A DNA stretch of 64,000 bases from Schaedlerella glycyrrhizinilytica_A. Lineage in GTDB: Bacteria > Bacillota > Clostridia > Lachnospirales > Lachnospiraceae. Both the position numbers and the translations under genes were made by a program. Below, one piece after another: positions 53,239-64,000 of the stretch (positions are counted from its first letter, which is position 1; the number at the start of each line of letters is the position of its first letter). The stretch lies in NCBI RefSeq assembly GCF_042852765.1, contig NZ_AP031414.1. One strand, given 5' to 3'. Below the pieces are notes generated by a model, which did no database searches, was not told the DNA's origin, and saw only the letters and a list, made by a program, of their open reading frames with translations.

Positions 53239-55740
53239 TTACATTCCGATCATGTCAAACTGTTCAAATGACACGATCACTTCATAGTTCTTCTTCGGAT
53301 TTTTATATTTGATCTGCACAGATTTCAGTCTCTGGCTGTAATACCAGCCCTCTTCTGCCGCCTCAAATTTCTTTCTGTGCAGGAAATGAGGAAGATCATG
53401 TCCGTCTGCTTTTACCCAGTACGGAGCCTTTTCCCGGTGGATCACATCCAGATAAATGTCTTCAACCGTTGTCTTATAATCGCCCGCATTCCGGAAAGAA
53501 AATACCGTCTGTTCTCCCGCTCTGACGTCCAGAACTGTCTTTAAATATCCTCCGTTTTCATAATCCATTGTCTCTCCGTCATCTTCATAGATCACAAAAG
53601 AACTGTCTTTATCCGGCGCGCAGAGAATATTCAGCCCGGTCACTTTCTCTGTCATCAGATTGTTCATCTTATTCAATGCCATCGGCACGATCGCTCCGCT
53701 TCTGACAAAAAGAGGGATACTTCCCAGATCGACCGGAAATTCGATCGTCTGTCCGCCATCATAACGCTCTCTCGTATAGAAATCGTAAAATACCTCGCCC
53801 TCCGGCAAATATACCCGACGTGTCTTTGCTCCCTTTTCTACTACATTTGCAACGAAAAGCGCATCGCCAAACATAAAGTCGACGCCCTCATCATAGCAGT
53901 TCGCATCGTTCTGGAATGCACTGCAAAGCGGTTCCATGATCTGAAGTCCGGTTTCATGCGCACGTTCCATCAAAGAATACAGATACGGGATCAGTTGATA
54001 ACGGAACTCGATCGCTTTCTTAATGTACTCTTTACAATCACTGTACATCCACGGCTCTGTTACCGTATTGTCCGTATTCGTAGAATGAATGGAAAATCTC
54101 GGCTGGAAGATCCCGTTCTGGATCCATCTCACAAGCAGCTCTGCCTCCGGAGCCGGTCCGTAAAATCCGCCGATATCACATCCCTGATTGGCTACTCCGG
54201 AAAGTCCCATTCCGAGGATCGTTGCAATATTGTACTTCAATGCCTCCCAGCATGTTAAATTATCTCCCGCCCATGTCTGTGCATATTTCTGAATACCACA
54301 ATGACCGGAGCGACACACGATATACGGTCTGCGATTTTCAAATGTCTCATGTACTGCCTCGTCTGTAATATGACACATGATATTGGACATCACGGATTTC
54401 AACTGACCGATCGTCGCGCCTTTCCCCTCAAAATCACAGCGGCAGTCCTTATCGATCATACTATCGTATTCGCAGTTGTCGTTCCATATGGAGCTTGTAC
54501 CGTATTCCAGCACATTTTCTTTCAGCATCGCTTTCCAGTTGTCACGCGTCTGCTGACTGGTATAATCTACAAAAACACCTTTTCCGCCCCACCATGTTCC
54601 GATTCCCGGCTCGTCACTGTCACTCGCCTTAACAAACATTCCTTTCTCCTGCATCTCTTCTTTCTTCGGATGAAGCAGCAGGATCCCCGGTTTCACATTC
54701 GGGGAAACACAGATTCCCCGTTCTGTCATTTGCTGAAAGAAATCTTTCGGATCCTTAAAACGTTTCTTATTCCATGTAAATACACAGCGTTTGATGCCCT
54801 CTTCTGTTTCGATCGCACAATATCCCGAGGAAAGCTGAAATCCGTCTACCGGGATCCCCTCTTCCTTTGTTGTATCGATAAATTCCAAAATCGCATCATC
54901 ACAATCCTGCTCCAGCTCCGGATAATACATCGAGGAACCAAGATACCCCAGCGCATAACGTGGAAGCATCGCAGATTTTCCGGTCAGATCCGTATAACGC
55001 TCTACAACGTCGCGCATCTTCGGTCCTGCGATCAAAAAGAGGTCAATGTCTCCGCCGTCCACACGATAAGTGCTATGCGGTTTCCAGTAGTTACTCTTCT
55101 CACGTCCCATATTAAAATCGCATTCATATGTATTGTGATAAAAATATCCGACAGCCTTTTTTGTCTTCTTGTTCAGCTTAATATAAAACGGAATATGTTT
55201 ATACAGAGAATCGGTTTCTTTCGGATTATATCCCATGGCGTCTTTCGGGCTCATATTCATAAATTTCTGCGCCTTATTGAACTCCCCGCTCTTTTCGCCG
55301 AAACCGTAAAAACAATCGTCCGCCGTGATCTCACTCGTATGGATCCGACGATGGTTGCTGTCCTCCATATAAGCCAGATCCACAATGTCTGCATGAATCT
55401 GTGTGCCCTCGGCATCATAAACACAAATACGGAACGGTTCTTTCTCCACTTCCACACGCAGAAGTTCACCTTGGATCACTGCTTTTTCCGCCCCGTCAGT
55501 CAATTCTGCTTTTGCCGTCCGGATACGTTTCCGATAATTTTTCATAAAATCATCCATCCGGTCTTCCCATGCAGTTGTCACCAGACTATATGATTCCTCC
55601 GCGAAATCACCGTCAAATCCCGCCCGGATCCTGATGATCGAATCTGTCAGAAACCAAATGCGGATTTCTGTGCCGTCTGTCAGCACAGAAAAATAATTTT
55701 CCGTCTGCTTTACGGCCTCTGCCTGTAAACATACTTTCAT
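53239..55740 (-). CDS. GH31 glycosidase (second paralogue)
   Basis: An 833-residue intracellular enzyme similar to the one at 47724 along its whole length. The nucleophile Asp lies in SIWNDNCEYDS and the acid/base in WAGDNLTCW. Shared segments include GMGLSG and RWIQNGIFQPRFSIHSTNTDNTVTEPWMYSD. Differences around GHCGIQKYAQT and in the insert after the nucleophile suggest another aglycone or bond preference. It is first in the operon, which then reads dctP, dctQ, dctM and the other GH31. The AraC gene is divergent. Confidence 0.92.
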   Translation of the reverse strand: MKVCLQAEAVKQTENYFSVLTDGTEIRIWFLTDSIIRIRAGFDGDFAEESYSLVTTAWEDRMDDFMKNYRKRIRTAKAELTDGAEKAVIQGELLRVEVEKEPFRICVYDAEGTQIHADIVDLAYMEDSNHRRIHTSEITADDCFYGFGEKSGEFNKAQKFMNMSPKDAMGYNPKETDSLYKHIPFYIKLNKKTKKAVGYFYHNTYECDFNMGREKSNYWKPHSTYRVDGGDIDLFLIAGPKMRDVVERYTDLTGKSAMLPRYALGYLGSSMYYPELEQDCDDAILEFIDTTKEEGIPVDGFQLSSGYCAIETEEGIKRCVFTWNKKRFKDPKDFFQQMTERGICVSPNVKPGILLLHPKKEEMQEKGMFVKASDSDEPGIGTWWGGKGVFVDYTSQQTRDNWKAMLKENVLEYGTSSIWNDNCEYDSMIDKDCRCDFEGKGATIGQLKSVMSNIMCHITDEAVHETFENRRPYIVCRSGHCGIQKYAQTWAGDNLTCWEALKYNIATILGMGLSGVANQGCDIGGFYGPAPEAELLVRWIQNGIFQPRFSIHSTNTDNTVTEPWMYSDCKEYIKKAIEFRYQLIPYLYSLMERAHETGLQIMEPLCSAFQNDANCYDEGVDFMFGDALFVANVVEKGAKTRRVYLPEGEVFYDFYTRERYDGGQTIEFPVDLGSIPLFVRSGAIVPMALNKMNNLMTEKVTGLNILCAPDKDSSFVIYEDDGETMDYENGGYLKTVLDVRAGEQTVFSFRNAGDYKTTVEDIYLDVIHREKAPYWVKADGHDLPHFLHRKKFEAAEEGWYYSQRLKSVQIKYKNPKKNYEVIVSFEQFDMIGM

Positions 55741-55888
55741 GCTCGTTCTCCTTCTCTTGTTTTTTTGTGGAACAGATGTCCATCTCCGTTCCGATTTCTA
55801 AAAATATTATAAAAAAACAGAGTGAGAAAAAGTAGACAATTTTTGTCCTATTCCATCAAATATTTTACTTTTTTTGCGATTTTCAATC

Positions 55889-55917
55889 TTGTCATTTAGA
55901 TTTTTTTATGCTAATCT
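55889..55917 (+). promoter_or_regulatory. Promoter of the AraC gene
   Basis: TTGTCA, 17-nt spacer and TAATCT about 65 nt before the AraC start. The rest of the 242-nt AT-rich intergenic region shows a short inverted stretch (GACAATTTTTGTC) that could be an operator for either direction. Confidence 0.5.
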
Positions 55918-55982
55918 TCTCTTAAAAGAAATCACTAATTTTATTTTTTAGTAAATATACACAAAATGCAATCATCTATTTT

Positions 55983-56828
55983 GTGCAAAAAGGAGATTTG
56001 AATACAATGCTAGACACTGCTGCAATTATTATTTCACAGGGAAAGAAGATCGCCTATGCTTATGCGGAAGGAGTCAATGACAATATGATCCAATCGCATT
56101 TTCACGATTTTTTTGAATTGTACTATCTTCTGGACGGAGAACGACTGCATATGATCGAAGGGGAAACTTACCATTTTACAGCCAACGATTTTGTTCTGTT
56201 TCCCCCGCATATCATGCACTATTCCTATGGTGAGAAAGATATGCCTTTTAAAAGAATTGTCCTCTATTTTACACCGGATCTGATCACAGATGAGGATGTA
56301 CGGCAGAAACTTTTAGAAAAAGTTACGATTTTTACAACACAAAGTCTTAAAGCAAGTTCTATTCTGCCTCTGCTTCAGGACCTGACCCGCGAGTTGGATT
56401 CTCCCGGCAAATACCACGATGCATTTATATCTAATCAATTAAACAGACTTCTGCTAAGCATACTGCGTCTGGAATTTAATGCAGCAAAAAGTATACCTAA
56501 GACACGTTCTGCGCAAGCTGTTGACTATATCCATACCCATTACATGGACGATATCTCTGTCAATCAGTTAGCCGAGATGCTCTATATCAGTCCCTATCAT
56601 CTGTGTCATGAATTTAAAAATGCAACGGGAAAAACCATCATACAGTATTTGAATACAACCCGGATTCTCCATGCGCAAAGACTCATGCTGGAGACCGACT
56701 ATAATATTACCCGTATCAGCCGGGAAGTCGGATTCTCCAACCTGACTCATTTCAACCGGATCTTTAAAAAAGTAACCGGGGTCAATCCAAGCGAAAAGAA
56801 AAAACAATATAAAACAAATAAATGGTAA
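55983..56828 (+). CDS. AraC-family transcriptional regulator
   Basis: A 281-residue regulator: cupin domain (IQSHFHDFFELYYLLDGERLHMIEGETYHFTANDFVLFPP) and C-terminal helix-turn-helix pair (ISVNQLAEMLYISPYHLCHEFKNATGKTI; ITRISREVGFSNLTHFNRIFKKVTGVNPSE). The encoded start is ambiguous. The frame opens at TTG (55983) with weak signals, and ATG ten codons later (56010) follows AAAGGAGATTTG. It is divergent from the GH31-TRAP operon and probably activates it. Confidence 0.9.
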   Translation: MQKGDLNTMLDTAAIIISQGKKIAYAYAEGVNDNMIQSHFHDFFELYYLLDGERLHMIEGETYHFTANDFVLFPPHIMHYSYGEKDMPFKRIVLYFTPDLITDEDVRQKLLEKVTIFTTQSLKASSILPLLQDLTRELDSPGKYHDAFISNQLNRLLLSILRLEFNAAKSIPKTRSAQAVDYIHTHYMDDISVNQLAEMLYISPYHLCHEFKNATGKTIIQYLNTTRILHAQRLMLETDYNITRISREVGFSNLTHFNRIFKKVTGVNPSEKKKQYKTNKW

Positions 56829-56846
56829 TCATGTCTTTTGATTACC
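56824..56846 (+). terminator. Terminator of the AraC gene
   Basis: GGTAATCA/TGATTACC, followed by GTTTAT; the T tract is short. Confidence 0.65.
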
Positions 56847-56920
56847 GTTTATAAAAAAGAATTCTGCAAAGTAGGATTCTTCGCCTGCGGTGGGTTGCTT
56901 CAACAACATATTTCCTATAC

Positions 56921-56956
56921 AATAAAAAAGTTCGTAAACATCATTGTCTACGAACT
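56921..56956 (-). terminator. Terminator of the rRNA operon
   Basis: On the minus strand GTTCGTAGACA pairs with TGTTTACGAAC, followed by TTTTTT, right after tRNA-Asn. Confidence 0.88.
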
Positions 56957-56961
56957 CTCAA

Positions 56962-57035
56962 ACTCCCCCTGTTGGACTCGAACCAACGACAACTCGGTTA
57001 ACAGCCGAGTGCTCTACCGACTGAGCTAAGGAGGA
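56962..57035 (-). tRNA. tRNA-Asn (GUU)
   Basis: Acceptor TCCTCCT/AGGGGGA (one T-G pair), anticodon loop CTGTTAA, discriminator G, no CCA. It is the last gene of the rRNA operon. Confidence 0.95.
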
Positions 57036-57059
57036 ATATCTAATTAATAAAGGTATATA

Positions 57060-57082
57060 CCTTCAAAACTGCATACAAAGAA
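57060..57082 (-). promoter_or_regulatory. Downstream arm of the 23S processing stem
   Basis: This stretch is complementary, with about two mismatches in 22, to 60163-60184 upstream of 23S. Together they form the usual RNase III-type stem around pre-23S rRNA. Confidence 0.7.
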
Positions 57083-57112
57083 TGAACATCACTTTGTTCC
57101 TATCACCTGTCT

Positions 57113-60006
<2,894 letters not shown>

Positions 60007-60398
60007 AACTGATTTCGTCCACGGGAATGGACTCCATCGACACATACTAGCGTGTATGTGTTGGCAATAGTCAATTTTTTCTCTTCGTTTTCTTCGAAGT
60101 GTTAATGTTGTTTTATAACATTACCTCGGATGTCTTGATTAAAAGATATTTAATCATTTCTTTCTTTGTATGCAATTTTCAAGGTACATAAAGATGCGAG
60201 TAGATCTTTCAACTCTGCATCCGTTCTGACTGAATTTATCAGTCATTAGAACCCAGAAGATTTCTTCTAAACTCTAATCACTGGTAAAACCAGCTATCCG
60301 AACAGCACTGCCCTGCTGACTGGGTTGGCGGCGATAAGTTGTTGCTCATCTGTGCCAGTATCTATACCTAACAACTATTCTGTTTTTCTTTTTTGGAT
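60007..60398 (-). other. 5S-23S spacer
   Basis: This 392-nt spacer holds the upstream arm of the 23S processing stem (60163-60184) and AT-rich flanks. I see no tRNA and no second 5S gene. Confidence 0.7.
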
Positions 60399-60514
60399 TT
60401 GGCGGCCACCTACTCTCCCACACCGTCACCAGTGCAGTACCATCGGCCGCTTGGGTCTTAACCATCGTGTTCGGGATGGGAACGGGTGTTACCCCCAAGC
60501 GCATCGCCACCAAA
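60399..60514 (-). rRNA. 5S ribosomal RNA, located between 16S and 23S
   Basis: The minus strand reads GGTGGCGATGCGCTTGGGGG at the 5' side, continues through CCCGAACACGATGGTTAAG and ends GAGAGTAGGTGGCCGCC. Its ends pair as 5S helix I. It precedes 23S in the transcript. Confidence 0.94.
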
Positions 60515-60540
60515 AAGTCTCGTTATTAAGTTCTCACTTA

Positions 60541-60560
60541 ATAACTGAACAATAGACAAC
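60541..60560 (-). promoter_or_regulatory. Downstream arm of the 16S processing stem
   Basis: Twenty bases perfectly complementary to 62250-62269 in the 16S leader. Pairing would loop out the whole 16S gene for RNase III cleavage. The 5S gene lies outside this stem. Confidence 0.8.
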
Positions 60561-60602
60561 AAAACTCTTTACTTCTTTTCCCCTTCGGAAAAAGCTTTTC
60601 TT

Positions 60603-62139
<1,537 letters not shown>

Positions 62140-62249
62140 AGTGTTTGTCTTGGTCAAGAATCGCTGCTAGCAATTCTTTTCCTTTTTTACTGTTTGGTTT
62201 GTTTCAAACCGTTCTTAAAAATCTTCTCTTAAGAAATTTTCAAGGATTT

Positions 62250-62269
62250 GTTGTCTATTGTTCAGTTAT
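62250..62269 (-). promoter_or_regulatory. Upstream arm of the 16S processing stem
   Basis: Perfect 20-base complement of 60541-60560, about 110 nt before the 16S 5' end. The remaining leader between the promoter and 16S carries no gene. Confidence 0.8.
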
Positions 62270-62311
62270 CAAGGTTCTTTCTTGTTTGTCCTCTCATATG
62301 ACAGCTTAGCT

Positions 62312-62341
62312 ATATTAGCACGTTTCACCTTCACTTGTCAA
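62312..62341 (-). promoter_or_regulatory. rRNA operon promoter
   Basis: On the minus strand TTGACA, 18-nt spacer, TAATAT, preceded by an A/T-rich UP-like stretch (62342-62385). Confidence 0.8.
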
Positions 62342-62412
62342 GGACTTTTTAATTTTTTTTGAAATCTTTTTGATTTCAACTTTTGTTCCATCTTTTTGCA
62401 AGACAGGACAAA

Positions 62413-62502
62413 CGGAGAAGGAGGGATTTGAACCCTCGCGCCGCTACTAACGACCTACTCCCTTTCCAGGGGAGCCCCTTCGGCCAACTTGGGTACTTCT
62501 CC
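62413..62502 (-). tRNA. tRNA-Ser (GGA)
   Basis: 90 nt with long variable arm. Acceptor GGAGAAG/CTTCTCC, anticodon loop CTGGAAA, discriminator G. Confidence 0.95.
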
Positions 62503-62518
62503 AAAACGGTCGATATTT

Positions 62519-62547
62519 AATATACACGATTCTGCGAATAATGTCCA
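62519..62547 (-). promoter_or_regulatory. Promoter of tRNA-Ser (GGA)
   Basis: TGGACA, 17-nt spacer, TATATT on the minus strand. Confidence 0.65.
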
Positions 62548-62694
62548 GTATTTTTTTACATTTTCTTAATTTTCTTCTTTTTTACTTTTTACGTTATTTT
62601 TTCTGACTTTTCTAACAACTTATTTATTTTACATTTTTATCTCTTGTACAAAAGCAGCGTTGCTTTGTTCCCCCACCATACCGCTTGGATGGGA

Positions 62695-62728
62695 AAAGGA
62701 AAAAGCAGTCCCAACAAGGAACTGCTCT
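62695..62728 (-). terminator. Terminator of tRNA-Ser (UGA)
   Basis: AGCAGTTCC/GGGACTGCT, followed by TTTTCC on the minus strand. Confidence 0.8.
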
Positions 62729-62740
62729 TTCGGCTTCAAG

Positions 62741-62826
62741 CGGAGAGGGTGGGATTCGAACCCACGCGCCCTTGCGGACAAACGGTTTTCAAGACCGCCT
62801 CGTTATGACCACTTCGATACCTCTCC
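62741..62826 (-). tRNA. tRNA-Ser (UGA)
   Basis: 86 nt with long variable arm. Acceptor GGAGAGG/CCTCTCC, anticodon loop CTTGAAA, discriminator G. Confidence 0.95.
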
Positions 62827-62884
62827 ATATGCACTTCTGCGTTTTCTGCTCAGATCTCACTCTGCGCGTTTCAACGCAAGTGCT

Positions 62885-62913
62885 ATATTAACATAAAACA
62901 TTTGTCGCGTCAA
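62885..62913 (-). promoter_or_regulatory. Promoter of tRNA-Ser (UGA)
   Basis: TTGACG, 17-nt spacer, TAATAT. The -35 box overlaps the last codons of ispD. Confidence 0.75.
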
Positions 62914-63617
62914 CGGTCTTTTGCAAATATTTCTCCGATTTTTAAATCTTCCGGTGTTGTGATCTTAATATTTTCGTAGGAACCCTCCACGAACTTTACC
63001 GGAATCTGCATCATCTGCTCTACGACCATCGCATCGTCCGTCACATTTGTTTTTTCTGTTTCCATCAATTTAGAATATGCCTGTTTCACGATCGCAGTCT
63101 CAAATACCTGCGGAGTCTGTACCATCCAGACACGGCTGCGATCCGGCGTTTCTTTTACAAATCCATCCTCATCTGCAATTTTGATCGTATCTTTTACCGG
63201 CATTCCGACTACACAGGCATGAAAAGCACATACTTCTTCATAGACCCGCGTGATCATTGCTTCATCCACAAACGGACGCGCGCCGTCATGGATAAATACA
63301 TAACCGTTTCCATCCAATGTCTGAAGCGCATTCCAGACAGAGAGGTAGCGTTCCGCCCCACCGGCTATGATCTGATTTACTTTTGTAAACCCATAACGTT
63401 CCACGATTTCCTGCCTGCAGTATTCTTCATCCCCCGCTCCGGTCACGATACAGATCTCATCGATCAGTTCTGACTTCTGAAATGTGTCCAGCGAATAATA
63501 TAATACCGGTTTCCCTGCCAGAAGAAGATACTGTTTCTGTATCTTTGTCCCCATACGCCGTCCCTGACCTGCCGCAAGAATCACTGCGGTACAAGGCTTT
63601 TTTCTCAACTCTCCCAT
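62910..63617 (-). CDS. ispD: 2-C-methyl-D-erythritol 4-phosphate cytidylyltransferase
   Basis: A 235-residue enzyme of the MEP isoprenoid pathway that joins CTP to methylerythritol phosphate. The nucleotide-binding start AVILAAGQGRRMGTKIQKQYLLLAGKPVLYYSL contains the conserved Arg and Lys. VFIHDGARPFV and VTDDAMVVE match the family. Start MGELRKKPC; the upstream site is not strong. tsaD lies 70 nt upstream on the same strand. Confidence 0.95.
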   Translation of the reverse strand: MGELRKKPCTAVILAAGQGRRMGTKIQKQYLLLAGKPVLYYSLDTFQKSELIDEICIVTGAGDEEYCRQEIVERYGFTKVNQIIAGGAERYLSVWNALQTLDGNGYVFIHDGARPFVDEAMITRVYEEVCAFHACVVGMPVKDTIKIADEDGFVKETPDRSRVWMVQTPQVFETAIVKQAYSKLMETEKTNVTDDAMVVEQMMQIPVKFVEGSYENIKITTPEDLKIGEIFAKDR

Positions 63618-63687
63618 TTGTTATTCTCCTGTTTTTCTATGGTAGCACCGCTTCTGCCGCCAGATCCCATATTCCTTTACCGTTTCT

Positions 63688-64000
63688 TTACCTCTCGCCC
63701 AGTTTCAGATTCGGCACCGCGTTCAAATCCCATCCATGCCGCGTTCCCGCCAGATACTCATAGTAAGCTGCCGCACCGATCATCGCCGCGTTATCTGTAC
63801 AGTAAATCGGAGACGGATGATAGAACTGAATCCCTCTCTCTTCACACGCTTTTTTCATTCCCTCGCGGAGCGCACTGTTGGACGCAACGCCCCCGGCGAT
63901 CGCAAATTTATACATTCCATATTCTTCCACGGCTTTCATTGCATTTTCCACAAGAACATCCACCACCGCTTTCTGGAAAGATGCGGCAATATCTGCCGGA
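63688..64000 (-). CDS. tsaD: tRNA N6-threonylcarbamoyladenosine transferase, C-terminal part (cut by window end)
   Basis: At least 103 residues of the TsaD C-terminus are visible. ADIAASFQKAVVDVLVENA runs to the window edge, followed by FAIAGGVASNSALREGMKKACEERG, YHPSPIYCTDNAAMIGAAAYYEY and the end LKLGER. CTDNAAMI carries the metal-binding Asp. The family is about 340 residues long, so the N-terminal two thirds lie outside. TsaD makes t6A37 in ANN-decoding tRNAs. Confidence 0.93.
   Translation of the reverse strand, partial: PADIAASFQKAVVDVLVENAMKAVEEYGMYKFAIAGGVASNSALREGMKKACEERGIQFYHPSPIYCTDNAAMIGAAAYYEYLAGTRHGWDLNAVPNLKLGER

Noticed and set aside
47724..55740. Sulfoquinovose utilisation as the role of the GH31-TRAP locus
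   Set aside because: GH31 sulfoquinovosidases exist, but no sulfoquinovose catabolic genes (isomerase, kinase, aldolase or transaldolase) are present and I cannot place the sulfonate-binding residues.

Overview
The window looks like part of the chromosome of an anaerobic gut Firmicute, most like Lachnospiraceae (Clostridia). The reasons are moderate GC, strong AGGAGG ribosome sites, a PPi-dependent phosphofructokinase, butyrate kinase with a phosphotransacylase, many AraC-controlled glycoside hydrolases, an SfsA-MutY fusion and spore or cell-wall style genes. The genus is not claimed.

Layout. 1-16.5 kb is mostly housekeeping: aldehyde dehydrogenase, a membrane pseudokinase with a helical-repeat tail, pfp, tRNA-Arg, trpS with a PAP2 phosphatase, a lipid kinase, a TetR regulator translationally coupled to an sfsA-mutY fusion, a polar amino-acid ABC transporter with ArgR-like boxes, uppP, a HAD phosphatase, and a PcsB/SleB-type wall hydrolase that shares a perfectly symmetric divergent promoter with the HAD gene. 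16.5-22.5 kb holds a flavoprotein pair and two glycosidases (GH35-like and GH3) with an AraC regulator. 22.6-29.1 kb holds the most unusual operon: SCP-x type thiolase, DUF35 Zn-ribbon/OB protein, ACP-like protein, phosphotransacylase, butyrate-type kinase and DUF1097 membrane protein, divergent from a PucR regulator. 29-44 kb has a second AraC paralogue, a MATE pump, a broken carboxylesterase, and a plant-polysaccharide block (GPH symporter, AraC-GH39 fusion, GH43, GH106-like, GH78). 44-47.5 kb has a TetR-controlled pair of small membrane proteins, a Cys-rich protein behind a SigK-like promoter, and six tRNAs. 47.7-56.8 kb is a TRAP transporter enclosed by two GH31 paralogues with a divergent AraC gene. 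57-62.9 kb is an rRNA operon in the unusual order 16S-5S-23S-tRNA-Asn, preceded by two tRNA-Ser genes. ispD and the end of tsaD close the window.

How the parts work together. The glycosidase loci look like independent regulator-plus-enzyme-plus-transporter cassettes for plant glycans (xylan, rhamnose-containing pectin, beta-glucosides) and for an alpha-glycoside whose product is probably acidic. The thiolase operon could cut a 3-oxoacyl thioester and recover ATP through an acyl phosphate.

Two dispersed repeat families run through intergenic regions: a palindromic/MITE-like family with the half-site CCCCTTGTACACCGACGCT, and an 85-nt double-hairpin element. All assignments come from reading the sequence and knowledge of the families. 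No database search was run.
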